From: Clostridiales bacterium
GTDB taxonomy: Bacteria; Bacillota; Clostridia; Oscillospirales; UBA644
NCBI GenBank assembly: GCA_016281915.1
Contig: JAEEJO010000010.1
Location: 1-38,449 of the forward strand
Length of the DNA: 38,449 bases
Reading direction: 5' to 3'
Shown here: in pieces, positions 15,235-26,905 of the stretch
Numbering within the stretch: position 1 is the stretch's first letter
Layout: the number at the start of each line of letters is the position of its first letter
The notes under the pieces: model-generated
Database searches by the model: none
What the model saw: only the letters and a program-made list of their open reading frames with translations
What the model was told of the DNA's origin: nothing
Translations under genes and position numbers: made by a program

Positions 15235-17046
15235 TTATTCGGTTTCTTTATCATTGTCTATCGCAATGTAGGCGAGAAGTCCGCCCCAGTGATAGAATTT
15301 GTCGCTGTTTGATACGCCGCAGCCGCTTCCGTCGTCTCCGCTGTAGTTTTCGTGAACGTGGCCGTGCTCGCGCCATTCTTTAAGAATAAGCTCTTCTGAT
15401 TTATTTGCCAGATCGCGGCATTCCTTTTTAAGCCCCGCATGTTTCATTGCCTCATAAGCAAGATAATTCATCGGTGCCCATATTCTTCCGCGCCAGTAGT
15501 TCTGATCGGGATATCCCGGGTCGTTTCTCGATATCGACGGCAGTATGTATTCGCCCCAGAATTCTTCCGGATTATAAAAATGCTCGTTCATCATGCGGCG
15601 TTTGCGATCCTCGCTTACTCTGTCCGACTGAAGAGCATAAAAGTTTGTGGGGGATATCCGCTTTGAAAGAGAACCGTCAACGAGGTTTTTGTTGAGGTAA
15701 AGCCCGAAATCGTCATCCCAAAGGGTGTCGAGGGCGTTTTCAACAATAGTTTTTCTCTCTTCAAGCTCGCTTATAACGTCATCTTTCCCGAGGATCTTCG
15801 CTATCTGTGAAAGACATCTGCAGTCAAGAATATAAAGACCCATCAGACCGACGTCGGCAAGAAGCATTATATGGCGTTTTTCGTCAAAAACCGTTTCGTC
15901 ATACATCGGCGAATTGTCAAGACCGCTCTCAAACTTTGCCGCCTGATTGTCGCACACCTGATGTAACTCATAATAACGGTCATTTACCGATACCGATTCG
16001 TCCGAACCCCAGCACATATACCCTTCGGCAGTCATCCTGCGTTCCGAAAACCACCTGTTCCAGCGGAGCAGTGCGGAGAAAACGTGTTCAAGAAACCATT
16101 TTTCCGGCCATTTATTATATATTTCAAGACATGCGAACGAACCTACCGGCGGCTGTGAGCGGTCTCTAGATTTTGAGTCGTTCGCGCTGCCGAAATTCGG
16201 AATAAATCCGTTTTCCGTCGCTTCATCCGTAATTGCAATTGCGTTAAGCTGAGCCAGTTCCTTGTTTTCAAGCGATGCCATGATCGCAGCAAAATAGGTA
16301 TCCCAGTCAAAAAGGACATATCCGCCCCAGTGCAGATTCCATATGCGTGAAACAGTCGAGCATATCCTGTCGTGATCGCATTCGTATATGGTATCCCATG
16401 CAAGACAGGTTTTCATAGCCGTGTAAGCTTCGGAATGCCTGCCGAAGCGCATGTTTTCTTTATCAAGACCGGCTTTCGCCTCAGCATAAAGCGCTTCCGC
16501 CTCCCCGACCGTGCACGGGCATGTCGAAACAACGAGCTTTTCGTCAAGTCTGACCGCGATATACGGTGACAGCGAATGGGTATGCTGTTCGTCCACCGTT
16601 TTTGCCGTTGTGAAAACGTCAAATCTTCTGCCGTCGCACTCGCCGTATATTTTCCCGTCCTTTTTGCCTACGACCCCTTCTTTTCCCCAGAGAAGACACG
16701 CCTCGATTATCAGCGTGGGGGTGCGTCTTCCGCACTTTTCGGGATCGATTATAATGAACTGTTCATCGTCTTTTACAACGGTTTTAACGTCAAGCTCAAG
16801 CGCATGAAAGGTGAGCTTCAGCTGCGTGCACCCGCCGTCAAACGTGCGCGCTCCGGGAAATATGATCTCGTCCGAAGCCCCGCTTCTTCCTATAAGACTT
16901 TCTCTCAGCACTTTGGCATCGCAGTATTCGCGAATGCAGAGATTTATCGTGAATCCTTCGGGCAGATGGGAATATGAAAGAACGTTAAGCGTGTTCCACG
17001 TATTCCATCCTCTGTTTGTTTTTCTTTTAAGCTCGGCATAATCCAT
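15235..17046 (-). CDS. GH63-like glycoside hydrolase
   Basis: 603 residues. The C-terminal (alpha/alpha)6 barrel has the GH63/mannosylglycerate-hydrolase motifs: HWGGYVLFDWDTYFAAIMAS (candidate acid Asp near residue 247), RDRSQPPVGS, KFESGLDNSPMYD, NYWRGRIWAPMNYLAYE, HVHENYSG (candidate base Glu near residue 567) and FYHWGGLLAYIA. The family hydrolyses alpha-glucosides or mannosylglycerate-type glycosides. No signal peptide. The ATG at 17046 follows AGGACGG; a longer reading from 17100 runs through the promoter, so it was rejected. First gene of the four-gene minus-strand operon. Substrate is unknown; it could be a glycan-derived oligosaccharide or a compatible solute. Confidence 0.88.
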   Translation of the reverse strand: MDYAELKRKTNRGWNTWNTLNVLSYSHLPEGFTINLCIREYCDAKVLRESLIGRSGASDEIIFPGARTFDGGCTQLKLTFHALELDVKTVVKDDEQFIIIDPEKCGRRTPTLIIEACLLWGKEGVVGKKDGKIYGECDGRRFDVFTTAKTVDEQHTHSLSPYIAVRLDEKLVVSTCPCTVGEAEALYAEAKAGLDKENMRFGRHSEAYTAMKTCLAWDTIYECDHDRICSTVSRIWNLHWGGYVLFDWDTYFAAIMASLENKELAQLNAIAITDEATENGFIPNFGSANDSKSRDRSQPPVGSFACLEIYNKWPEKWFLEHVFSALLRWNRWFSERRMTAEGYMCWGSDESVSVNDRYYELHQVCDNQAAKFESGLDNSPMYDETVFDEKRHIMLLADVGLMGLYILDCRCLSQIAKILGKDDVISELEERKTIVENALDTLWDDDFGLYLNKNLVDGSLSKRISPTNFYALQSDRVSEDRKRRMMNEHFYNPEEFWGEYILPSISRNDPGYPDQNYWRGRIWAPMNYLAYEAMKHAGLKKECRDLANKSEELILKEWREHGHVHENYSGDDGSGCGVSNSDKFYHWGGLLAYIAIDNDKETE

Positions 17047-17071
17047 TTTACACACCGTCCTTTTGCTTCGG

Positions 17072-17100
17072 ATTATACCATATTTTTTTCGGAAAATCAA
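17072..17100 (-). promoter_or_regulatory. Promoter of the GH63 operon
   Basis: Minus strand TTGATT (17095-17100), 17-bp spacer, TATAAT (17072-17077), leading to a leader of about 20 bases before the ATG at 17046. Divergent from the esterase promoter, so a shared regulator could act here; no clear operator palindrome was found. Confidence 0.85.
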
Positions 17101-17119
17101 TATATATGCTTTTCTGCTA

Positions 17120-17148
17120 TTGCATTTTTAAAAAAAATATGATAATAT
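17120..17148 (+). promoter_or_regulatory. Putative promoter of the SGNH esterase gene
   Basis: TTGCAT (17120-17125), 17-bp spacer containing an A run, TAATAT (17143-17148). Moderate match, in the right place 40 bp before the start and back to back with the GH63 promoter. Confidence 0.55.
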
Positions 17149-17188
17149 TGAGACGAACGATTTGTTCACTAATGAGGAGGAAAAAATC

Positions 17189-17803
17189 ATGTTGACAAAA
17201 AACGGAGTAATAGTATTGCAGGGCGACAGCATCACTGACGCAGGCAGATTCGGAGATGCCGAGGAGCTCGGTTCGGGCTATCCCCGAATGGTAGCCAAAT
17301 ATATCGAAAATTTCTACCCCGATCTTTCAATGAAAGTGATAAACAGGGGCATTTCGGGCAACCGTTCGAAAGACCTTGTTGAAAGATGGCAAAAAGACAC
17401 TCTTGATTTTAATCCCACCGTTGTTACCGTGCTTATCGGTATAAACGACACATGGCGCGCCTTCGACTCTAACGATCCGACGTCCGTTGAAACGTATGCC
17501 GCAAACTGCGAGAACATAATGAAACGCACAAAGGACGCAGGAGCATCGCTTATTATCCTTGAACCTTTCGCTGTTCCCACCGGAGTCGTTACAGATGCAT
17601 GGAGAGCGGATATCGACCCGAAGATCGACGCGCTTCGCAAACTTGCATGCAAATATGCCGACGCGTATATTCCCCTTGACGGAATATTCTATAACCTTTC
17701 TGTTGAAGCCGCTCCCGAGATCTGGACAGGCGACGGCGTTCATCCCTCTGCGGCAGGCCACAGAATAATAGCAAAAGAGATAATCAGGGTTCTGGAAGAC
17801 TGA
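17189..17803 (+). CDS. SGNH/GDSL-family hydrolase (acetyl esterase-like)
   Basis: 204 residues. Block I VLQGDSITDAG (nucleophile S14), block II NRGISGNRSKDL, block III IGINDTW and block V GDGVHPSAAGH (D182, H185): the complete SGNH set, most like the acetyl-xylan-esterase type that removes acetyl groups from sugars. No signal peptide. The ATG at 17189 follows GAGGAGG; the in-frame ATG at 17162 lies upstream of that site and was rejected. First gene of the plus-strand pair in the cluster, with the GH101-like gene next. Cytoplasmic deacetylation of imported oligosaccharides is a reasonable role. Confidence 0.92.
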   Translation: MLTKNGVIVLQGDSITDAGRFGDAEELGSGYPRMVAKYIENFYPDLSMKVINRGISGNRSKDLVERWQKDTLDFNPTVVTVLIGINDTWRAFDSNDPTSVETYAANCENIMKRTKDAGASLIILEPFAVPTGVVTDAWRADIDPKIDALRKLACKYADAYIPLDGIFYNLSVEAAPEIWTGDGVHPSAAGHRIIAKEIIRVLED

Positions 17804-17965
17804 ATATCGTGCAAAAAAGAAAAGCGCTCCCGGAAATCTTTAAGTGTAAAGGTGGATATTGACGGACGAACGTCAAAAAATCACGCCGATCACTCGATTA
17901 TTCTGTTGAGAGCACATTTTTCCGACATGTTTCAGACTTTATGATTTATGGTAAGGAGTAATGAT

Positions 17966-19348
17966 ATGGGCTTCAATTTTGATTATTCTCAAACTCTGTG
18001 GATGAAGCTTTTTATGGCAAAACCTGATTTTCCGAACAACAAAAGCGAGGTTTTCTTTACTTTCGAACAGGCGCTTGACGTTATCAGAATAACGGACGCG
18101 ATCACGCAGGGCATAAAAAAGATCGTTTATCTCGTCGGCTGGCAGGGACTCGGTCACGACGACTGCTATCCCGAAATGGAGGTCGTGAACAAGTATCTCA
18201 AACGCGACTGCGACGCCACTGCTTCCGAAAGTCTGTGGTGGCTTTATGAAGAAGCAAAAAAATACAATACGGTTGTCAGCTTTCACGGAAACGTTGCCGA
18301 TGAATACGGCGTAAACGCTTCGCATCCCGAATTCGTCGCTGCAAATGCTCTTGCCAACGGTATGGACGGCAAACCGGCGGTTATCGAGGTGTTCAACGGC
18401 AGAGACGCATATAAAACTTCATACAGTCAGTACTGGGAAAGCGGTCTTTTCAAAAAATATTTCGACCGTTTTGTAGAAGCAACTCCCGTCAGACAGGCGG
18501 GGACAGTTCATCTTGATAACTTCTGCATAGCTGAAAGTCTTAATCCCCGAACGGACGTTTATGCTCAGAATGACGCGAGAAACAAAATGCTTGACTATAT
18601 CGCATCACTCGGTATAGACGTCACGTCCGAATATACATACAGAGAGCTTCCTCTTCGTGCCGATGCGCCGGATCATCCTATCCGCAAGCTTTATTCTCAG
18701 CTTCCCGATCCGCTTCCCGTGGGCGGGGCATACGAAGCTCCGATACATGCGCTCGGCAGGATCGCTTCTGCATGGTGGTTAAGCAACCTGACAATGGAAG
18801 ACTGCATGAAGATATCTCCGAAACAGTATTGCGGCCGCTTTACAGACAGATCTCAACTCGCTGTTTTTTACGCCGCACTGCACGGAGAAGATATCTGGAT
18901 GAGACACGGAACCGACGCGAAAGCATGGGTGCCGGAATTCACTCGCGAATTCTGCCTGGGACATCTTCCTTACTGCTACCTCAACAGATATGACAGACTT
19001 CGTTTCGAAGAAGATAATACTCTGGGCAATGAGAGATATACGGTATACTTTTCTGACGGCGTTGTCAGCCGCGCACACGGCGGAATTATAAAGAAAAACG
19101 GCATTGCCGTCAAAAACGGCGGAGACGCGCTCCTTCCCGTCGATCTTACCGACAGAGTTTTCGTTGCTTATTCCGAAAAAGGCAAAGACGGAACATGGGC
19201 GATACCCGACGCGAAATTCACACGCGCTTCCGTTTACGAAATATCCGCTTCCGGCAATCGTTTTATTGAAAACGTATCCGTTGAGGACGGCAAAATCCGC
19301 CTGAACGTAAAACCGGGACAGGCTCTTGCCGTCTGCGCCGAGGACTGA
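17966..19348 (+). CDS. GH101-like (endo-alpha-N-acetylgalactosaminidase-related) protein
   Basis: 460 residues. The early barrel motif KKIVYLVGWQGLGHDDCYPE, then VVSFHGNVADEYG and AGTVHLDNFCIAES (candidate nucleophile Asp near residue 183), matches proteins annotated as endo-alpha-N-acetylgalactosaminidase family, which act on O-glycans. It is far shorter than secreted GH101 enzymes, which exceed 1000 residues, and has no signal peptide, so it is a stand-alone catalytic-type protein with a C-terminal beta domain (about 385-460). True O-glycan cleavage is unproven. The ATG at 17966 sits 7 bases after AAGGAG; an earlier in-frame ATG at 17948 precedes that site. Family call rests on remembered motifs, so moderate. 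Confidence 0.62.
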   Translation: MGFNFDYSQTLWMKLFMAKPDFPNNKSEVFFTFEQALDVIRITDAITQGIKKIVYLVGWQGLGHDDCYPEMEVVNKYLKRDCDATASESLWWLYEEAKKYNTVVSFHGNVADEYGVNASHPEFVAANALANGMDGKPAVIEVFNGRDAYKTSYSQYWESGLFKKYFDRFVEATPVRQAGTVHLDNFCIAESLNPRTDVYAQNDARNKMLDYIASLGIDVTSEYTYRELPLRADAPDHPIRKLYSQLPDPLPVGGAYEAPIHALGRIASAWWLSNLTMEDCMKISPKQYCGRFTDRSQLAVFYAALHGEDIWMRHGTDAKAWVPEFTREFCLGHLPYCYLNRYDRLRFEEDNTLGNERYTVYFSDGVVSRAHGGIIKKNGIAVKNGGDALLPVDLTDRVFVAYSEKGKDGTWAIPDAKFTRASVYEISASGNRFIENVSVEDGKIRLNVKPGQALAVCAED

Positions 19349-19387
19349 CGCGGATTCATTCAAATATAATAAGTAGCTGCAAAACTC

Positions 19388-19419
19388 GCAATAATCCGTC
19401 TCCGTGACGGATTATTTGC
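19388..19419 (+). terminator. Hairpin after the GH101-like gene
   Basis: GCAATAATCCGTC pairs with GACGGATTATTTGC around TCCGT. Strong 11-bp core stem, but the T run after it is poor (TGCATATTTT), so termination is probable rather than certain. Confidence 0.6.
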
Positions 19420-19470
19420 ATATTTTCCGCGAAAATTCATAGAAAAATCACATAGTGGGTTGAAAACTAC

Positions 19471-19499
19471 TTGCTTTTTTCTTGAAATTATGATATAAT
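19471..19499 (+). promoter_or_regulatory. Promoter of rpmG-secE-nusG-rplK-rplA
   Basis: TTGCTT (19471-19476), 17-bp spacer, TATAAT (19494-19499). Start of transcription near 19506, giving a leader of about 137 nt before rpmG. Confidence 0.85.
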
Positions 19500-19505
19500 G
19501 GCTCT

Positions 19506-19630
19506 ACCTTGCGTAAAGGTGCTTTATTGTGTTGCCGAAAAATCGCAGGAAACAAGGCATACTAAACGCCTTTGCTGTGCCCGGCTGAAATCGAATACGG
19601 TCAGGGCGAGAAAGGGAGGCAAATAATTAA
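19506..19630 (+). promoter_or_regulatory. Structured 5' leader of the ribosomal protein operon
   Basis: The transcript would open with a hairpin ACCTT(19506-19510)/AAGGT(19516-19520), and a second one AAGGC(19554-19558)/GCCTT(19568-19572) follows, with further GC-rich pairing options. No coding sequence. Resembles a ribosomal-protein leader in position only; I do not recognise a named motif. Confidence 0.35.
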
Positions 19631-19642
19631 GGAGGTGCCGAC

Positions 19643-19795
19643 ATGGGTAAGGATAAAGTAGTTTTGGCATGCTCGGAATGCAAACAGAGAAACTACAACA
19701 CTACCAAAAACAAAAAGAACAATCCCGACAGACTCGAAATGAACAAATACTGCAAGTTCTGCCGCAAGCACACGCTTCACAAGGAAACCAAGTAA
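19643..19795 (+). CDS. rpmG: 50S ribosomal protein L33
   Basis: 50 residues. Zinc-ribbon form of L33: CSEC (C10, C13) and CKFC (C37, C40), so zinc-binding rather than the cysteine-free variant. Sequence features [18 protein letters not shown] and [16 protein letters not shown] are diagnostic. Site AAGGAGG eight bases before the ATG. It is first in the transcript and lies 17 bp before secE, the usual Bacillota order rpmG-secE-nusG. Component of the large ribosomal subunit near the E site. Confidence 0.97.
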   Translation: MGKDKVVLACSECKQRNYNTTKNKKNNPDRLEMNKYCKFCRKHTLHKETK

Positions 19796-19812
19796 AATAG
19801 GAGGTCAGATCG

Positions 19813-20070
19813 ATGTCGGAAGAAATCAAGAAAACCGAAGAGCAGAAGCCCGCTAAATCCGAAAAGAAAAAGGAAAAAAAGCCCGGTTTCTTCGCCAAGG
19901 CAAAAAAATTTCTCAAAGAACTCAAAAGCGAGATCTCCAAGATCGTATGGCCTACTCCGAAACAGGTATTGAACAACACGCTCGTCGTTATCGCAGTGGT
20001 GCTTTTGTCCGCTGTATTTATCGGTCTTGTTGACGCGCTGTTCAAATTCCTTGCAGGACTTATCGTTTGA
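19813..20070 (+). CDS. secE: Preprotein translocase subunit SecE
   Basis: 85 residues with a lysine/glutamate-rich cytoplasmic head (1-35), the conserved amphipathic segment FLKELKSEISKIVWPTPKQV (about 36-55) and one membrane helix (LVVIAVVLLSAVFIGLVDAL). SecE clamps SecY in the protein-export channel. The single membrane span is the usual Gram-positive form. Site TAGGAGG before the ATG. It ends 17 bp before nusG. Confidence 0.96.
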   Translation: MSEEIKKTEEQKPAKSEKKKEKKPGFFAKAKKFLKELKSEISKIVWPTPKQVLNNTLVVIAVVLLSAVFIGLVDALFKFLAGLIV

Positions 20071-20087
20071 TCGACGGAGGAAAAACG

Positions 20088-20609
20088 ATGGCGCAGAACG
20101 GAAAATGGTATGTCCTTCATACCTATTCGAGCTACGAAAACAAGGTCAAAACAAGTCTTGAAACTATAATCGAAAACAGAAAGCTTCAGGATCTTATTTT
20201 CGATGTCCGTATTCCGACGGAAACGGTTTCAGAAAACAACGAAGCGGGCGAGACGGTCGAAAAAGAAAGAAAGCTTTTTCCCGGCTATGTTCTGGTAAAC
20301 ATGATAGTCAATGACGACACATGGTTTATCGTTAAAAACATCCGCGGCGTTACCGGCTTTGTCGGACCCGAGGGTAAGCCCGTACCGCTCACTGATGCGG
20401 AGATTGCTTCACTCGGAATTATGAAACAGGCAGCGGAAGTTGACTATGCCGTCGGAGATTCCGTAAGAATAACGAGCGGATCGCTTGAGAACTTTACGGG
20501 TATCGTTGAGGAAATCGACATACCGAACAACAAAGTCCGTGTCGTAATTTCGATGTTCGGACGTGAAACCCCAGCAGAGCTCGAACTTGACCAGATAGAG
20601 GTCATCTGA
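20088..20609 (+). CDS. nusG: Transcription termination/antitermination factor NusG
   Basis: 173 residues. NGN domain ([43 protein letters not shown]) and C-terminal KOW domain ([20 protein letters not shown]). NusG binds RNA polymerase and couples it to Rho or the ribosome. The ATG at 20088 follows GACGGAGG; an ATT start 21 bases earlier overlaps secE and was rejected. Located between secE and rplK as in most bacteria. Confidence 0.97.
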   Translation: MAQNGKWYVLHTYSSYENKVKTSLETIIENRKLQDLIFDVRIPTETVSENNEAGETVEKERKLFPGYVLVNMIVNDDTWFIVKNIRGVTGFVGPEGKPVPLTDAEIASLGIMKQAAEVDYAVGDSVRITSGSLENFTGIVEEIDIPNNKVRVVISMFGRETPAELELDQIEVI

Positions 20610-20647
20610 GAGCAAATTCATTTCAATCTTTAAGGAAGGTAATTGAC

Positions 20648-21073
20648 ATGGCTCAGAAAATAACAGCTTATGTAAAGCTTCAGATACCTGCCGGCAAAGC
20701 AAATCCGGCACCGCCTGTAGGACCTGCTCTCGGTCAGCACGGCGTTAACATTATGGCTTTCACGAAGGAATTCAATGAAAGAACAAAAAATGACATGGGT
20801 CTCATAATCCCCGTAGTCATCACTATATATGCGGACCATTCCTTCACATTCATCACCAAAACACCTCCGGCAGCCGTTCTTATCAAGAAGGCTTGCGGAA
20901 TCGAAAGCGGATCCGGCGTTCCCAACAAAACAAAGGTTGCCAAGATCACACGCGAACAGGTTCTTAAGATCGCCGAGCAGAAAATGCCTGACCTTAACGC
21001 AAACGACGTAGAGGCAGCGGCAAAGATGATCGCAGGAACAGCAAGAAGCATGGGTGTCGAGGTCGTAGACTGA
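20648..21073 (+). CDS. rplK: 50S ribosomal protein L11
   Basis: 141 residues. [20 protein letters not shown] (N-terminal domain with the thiostrepton-site proline helix) and [20 protein letters not shown] are diagnostic; C-terminal rRNA-binding part ends [11 protein letters not shown]11 forms the GTPase-associated centre and is needed for the stringent response. Site TAAGGAAGG. It is followed by rplA across a 66-bp gap with a hairpin. Confidence 0.98.
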   Translation: MAQKITAYVKLQIPAGKANPAPPVGPALGQHGVNIMAFTKEFNERTKNDMGLIIPVVITIYADHSFTFITKTPPAAVLIKKACGIESGSGVPNKTKVAKITREQVLKIAEQKMPDLNANDVEAAAKMIAGTARSMGVEVVD

Positions 21074-21085
21074 GGTCCCTAAAAA

Positions 21086-21119
21086 GTGGGAGGATCGTTT
21101 GAATCGTCCGAAAAACCAC
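21086..21119 (+). promoter_or_regulatory. Possible L1 autoregulatory hairpin between rplK and rplA
   Basis: GTGG (21086) pairs with CCAC (21116-21119), enclosing GGATCG/CGTCC-type pairs. Its position just before the rplA ribosome site and its GTGGGAGG start resemble L1-binding mRNA sites in Bacillota. Inference by similarity. Confidence 0.45.
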
Positions 21120-21139
21120 ACAGGAGGAATTGAATTAAA

Positions 21140-21832
21140 ATGAAAAAAGGAAAGAATTATACAGAGAGCGCAAAACTCGTTGACAGAACAAAGCTTTATG
21201 ATTCTGACGAAGCGCTCGGCCTTGTTTGCCAGATGGCAAAGGCAAAATTCGACGAAACAGTAGAAGTTCACGTTCGTCTCGGCGTTGACTCCCGTCACGC
21301 AGACCAGCAGGTCAGAGGTGCAATCGTTCTTCCGAACGGCACCGGTAAATCCGTTAGAATCCTTGCCTTTGTTAAAGGCGATAATATTCAGGCAGCAGAA
21401 GCTGCAGGCGCTGACTATGTCGGCGGTGCGGAACTCGTTGCAAAGATACAGAACGAAAACTGGTTTGATTACGACGTAGTAGTTGCAACTCCCGATATGA
21501 TGGGTGTTGTAGGTCGTCTCGGTAAAGTCCTTGGTCCTAAAGGACTTATGCCTAACCCGAAAGCCGGAACCGTTTCCCCTAACATTGCTCAGGCTATTCA
21601 GGAGCTTAAAGCAGGTAAAATCGAATACAGACTCGATAAAACCAACATTATCCACTGCCCCATCGGAAAAGTTTCCTTCGGTACCGAAAAGCTTCAGGAA
21701 AACTTCGATACTCTTCTCGGAGCTATCGTAAAGGCTAAACCCGCAGCAGCAAAAGGTCAGTATATCAAAAGCTGCGTAGTAGCTTCCACAATGGGTCCCG
21801 GCGTAAAGATCAACGGCGCAAAGCTGATGTAA
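21140..21832 (+). CDS. rplA: 50S ribosomal protein L1
   Basis: 230 residues. Diagnostic segments: [54 protein letters not shown] and the C-terminal [10 protein letters not shown]1 forms the L1 stalk and represses its own operon by binding mRNA. Site CAGGAGG. It is the last gene of this transcript; a terminator follows, so rplJ-rplL-rpoB-rpoC, which normally come next, are elsewhere in this genome. Confidence 0.98.
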   Translation: MKKGKNYTESAKLVDRTKLYDSDEALGLVCQMAKAKFDETVEVHVRLGVDSRHADQQVRGAIVLPNGTGKSVRILAFVKGDNIQAAEAAGADYVGGAELVAKIQNENWFDYDVVVATPDMMGVVGRLGKVLGPKGLMPNPKAGTVSPNIAQAIQELKAGKIEYRLDKTNIIHCPIGKVSFGTEKLQENFDTLLGAIVKAKPAAAKGQYIKSCVVASTMGPGVKINGAKLM

Positions 21833-21858
21833 TCCGGTCGGAAAACAAACAGAATATC

Positions 21859-21889
21859 AACGGATGGTCATTAGATCATCCGTTTTTAT
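21859..21889 (+). terminator. Terminator after rplA
   Basis: AACGGATG (21859-21866) pairs with CATCCGTT (21877-21884), followed by TTTTATTTT. Typical Rho-independent form. Confidence 0.9.
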
Positions 21890-21904
21890 TTTAATCTTAT
21901 TTGC

Positions 21905-21933
21905 TTGACTTTTTACCCGCGTAATGATATAAT
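21905..21933 (+). promoter_or_regulatory. Promoter of the DUF6873-like gene
   Basis: TTGACT (21905-21910), 17-bp spacer, TATAAT (21928-21933). Transcription would start near 21940, leaving a short leader without a good ribosome site. Confidence 0.8.
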
Positions 21934-21983
21934 TATAATAATGATTAAAATAATAAAGAAATAACGTGAGTTTCCTTTGCCTT

Positions 21984-24688
<2,705 letters not shown>

Positions 24689-24727
24689 TGCAAAAAACAC
24701 ATATCCGTTATTTTTCAGGAGAATAAA

Positions 24728-26905
24728 ATGATACTTGTCGGCGTTGTTGACAGCATAGTATTCAGGAATCATGAAACAGGCTACACGGTGCTTGAGGTTG
24801 AAACAAAACAGGGCAAGCAGACCGTTGTGGGCATTCTGCCGGTAATAGGCGAGGGCGAACAGATAGAGGTTGAGGGCGATTTTACAAATCATGCAACATA
24901 CGGCAGGCAGTTTGCCGCAGAATCCTTCAGATCAAGTCTGCCTGCGGATGAAACGTCAATTTTCCGTTATCTTTCATCAGGCATCATAAAGGGAGTCCGT
25001 GCCGTCACCGCAAAAAACTTTATAAATGCGTTCGGACCGGATACTCTTGACGTTCTTGAAAACGATCCCGAAAAAGCGGCTACGGTCAAGGGTATGTCTC
25101 TTGACCGTGCAATAAAGATCTCAGAGCAGATGAAGTCTCTTACGGGCGTAAAGTCGATACTTATGGGGCTTGCAGGGTTCGGCATCACACCGTCCGACGC
25201 TTTCGGCATATACAGACAGTTCGGTGTTCACGCATATGAACTTGTCAGACTCAATCCGTTCAGGCTTTGCGATATCCCCAGTTTCGGCTTTGAAAAAGCA
25301 GACAGGATAGCCTCAAAGATGAATTATCCGTCAAACGACCGCAACCGTCTCTGTGCAGGTGTGCTTTACGTTCTTAAACATAATCTTTATAACAACGGAC
25401 ATACCTTTCAGCCGAGAGAAAAACTCATCGCTGCAGCGCAGAGCCTGCTTGAAGTTTCGCAGGACGAAATAGATATCATCATCGACCGTCTTGAAGAGGA
25501 AAAAGAGGTCGCAATCGAGCCGAAAATAGGCAATACAAACGGCGTATACTGGTTTCCCGCATACCGAGCCGAACAGATAATAAGCGAAAGGGTGTCTCTG
25601 GTTTCGAAGTTTGAAAAAGAATATCCCGGCGATTTTGAAAAGGACATTCTGAAGGCGGAAAAATCCCTTGGCATAGAATTTGCGCAGAACCAGAAAAACG
25701 CAGTGAAAAACAGCCTCTGCTACAGAATAATGGTCCTGACTGGCGGACCCGGAACGGGAAAGACCACCACGCTGAACGGCATAATATACAACTTTGAGCA
25801 GAAAGGCATTTCTTTTGCGCTCGCAGCGCCTACGGGACGCGCCGCCAAAAGGATGACCGAGCTTACGGGTAAGGAGGCAAAAACGATACACCGCCTTCTT
25901 GAATACGGCGAAAACGGCACTTTTGCAAAAAATCGTGAAAACACGCTTCAGTATGACGCTGTGATCATAGACGAAAGCTCAATGGTCGACCTGTTCCTTT
26001 TTTCCGCTCTTGTTCAGGCAACTGGCATTTCCACGCGGCTTATACTTGTCGGAGACGCAAATCAGCTGCCCCCTGTCGGACCGGGATGCGTTTTTAAGGA
26101 TATAATTTCCTCGGGCGCGGTATCGGTAGTTGAACTCAACGAAATATTCCGTCAGTCCCGCGAAAGTATGATAGTTACTAACGCACACGAGATAATCAAC
26201 GGACGTATGCCCGAGTGCCGTGATACAAAACACGACTTTTTCTTCATTCCGTCTGCAACGCCGGAAGATCTCGCAATGAAAGTTTCTGATCTTTACACCG
26301 CAAGGCTTCCCAGAGCATACGGATTTGATCCGATGACCGATATCCAGATAATCTGTCCGACGAAAAAAACGCTGTGCGGAACAGCTTCACTCAACGCCAT
26401 GCTCAAAGAGCTTGCAAATCCGCAGAACGGAGACAAAAACGAAGTATCTTTTCACGGAACCGTTTTTCGTGAGGGCGACAAGGTGATGCAAACGAGGAAT
26501 AATTACGAAATCGTTTACGAAAGCGATTTCGGAGCAGAAGATCAGGGCGTTTTCAACGGAGACATAGGCAGAATAGAACAGATTGCTCCCGACGGGGAGG
26601 CTGTGACCGTTCGGTTTGACGATAAAAAAGTAACTTATTATTCACAGGACCTTGAAGACGTCGAGCTTGCCTATGCCATAACCGTCCACAAAAGCCAGGG
26701 AAGCGAGTGGGATGCCGTCATTTTGCCTGTTATGGACGGCTACGATCCTCTGTTCACGCGAAACCTTCTTTATACTGCCGTTACCCGTGCAAAAAAGATC
26801 ATCGTTATAGTGGGTTCATATGAGAGGCTGAAAAAAATGGTCGACAACCAGACTTCAGACAAACGCTACTGCGGACTGAAATATATGATTCTTAAAATGT
26901 TATGA
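24728..26905 (+). CDS. recD2: RecD2-type ATP-dependent DNA helicase
   Basis: 725 residues. N-terminal OB and helix-hairpin-helix region (about 1-230: SGIIKGVRAVTAKNF; MGLAGFGITPSDA), then superfamily 1B helicase motifs: Walker A GGPGTGKTTT (339-348), Walker B VIIDESSMVD (about 412), motif III LVGDANQLPPVGPG, and motif VI region AYAITVHKSQGSEWDAVILP, ending in TAVTRAKKIIV. The long N-terminus separates RecD2 from RecBCD-type RecD. It unwinds DNA 5'-3' and has been linked to mismatch and damage repair. Site CAGGAG. Its stop overlaps comF by 4 bp (ATGA). Confidence 0.95.
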   Translation: MILVGVVDSIVFRNHETGYTVLEVETKQGKQTVVGILPVIGEGEQIEVEGDFTNHATYGRQFAAESFRSSLPADETSIFRYLSSGIIKGVRAVTAKNFINAFGPDTLDVLENDPEKAATVKGMSLDRAIKISEQMKSLTGVKSILMGLAGFGITPSDAFGIYRQFGVHAYELVRLNPFRLCDIPSFGFEKADRIASKMNYPSNDRNRLCAGVLYVLKHNLYNNGHTFQPREKLIAAAQSLLEVSQDEIDIIIDRLEEEKEVAIEPKIGNTNGVYWFPAYRAEQIISERVSLVSKFEKEYPGDFEKDILKAEKSLGIEFAQNQKNAVKNSLCYRIMVLTGGPGTGKTTTLNGIIYNFEQKGISFALAAPTGRAAKRMTELTGKEAKTIHRLLEYGENGTFAKNRENTLQYDAVIIDESSMVDLFLFSALVQATGISTRLILVGDANQLPPVGPGCVFKDIISSGAVSVVELNEIFRQSRESMIVTNAHEIINGRMPECRDTKHDFFFIPSATPEDLAMKVSDLYTARLPRAYGFDPMTDIQIICPTKKTLCGTASLNAMLKELANPQNGDKNEVSFHGTVFREGDKVMQTRNNYEIVYESDFGAEDQGVFNGDIGRIEQIAPDGEAVTVRFDDKKVTYYSQDLEDVELAYAITVHKSQGSEWDAVILPVMDGYDPLFTRNLLYTAVTRAKKIIVIVGSYERLKKMVDNQTSDKRYCGLKYMILKML

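Noticed and set aside
17859..17876. TTGACG/CGTCAA palindrome before the GH101-like gene as an operator or terminator
   Set aside because: Only six base pairs, no T run of note and no repeat of the motif elsewhere in the cluster.
20630..21655. Long minus-strand frame opposite rplK and rplA
   Set aside because: Mirror of highly conserved ribosomal protein genes; cysteine-rich shadow composition, no start signals.
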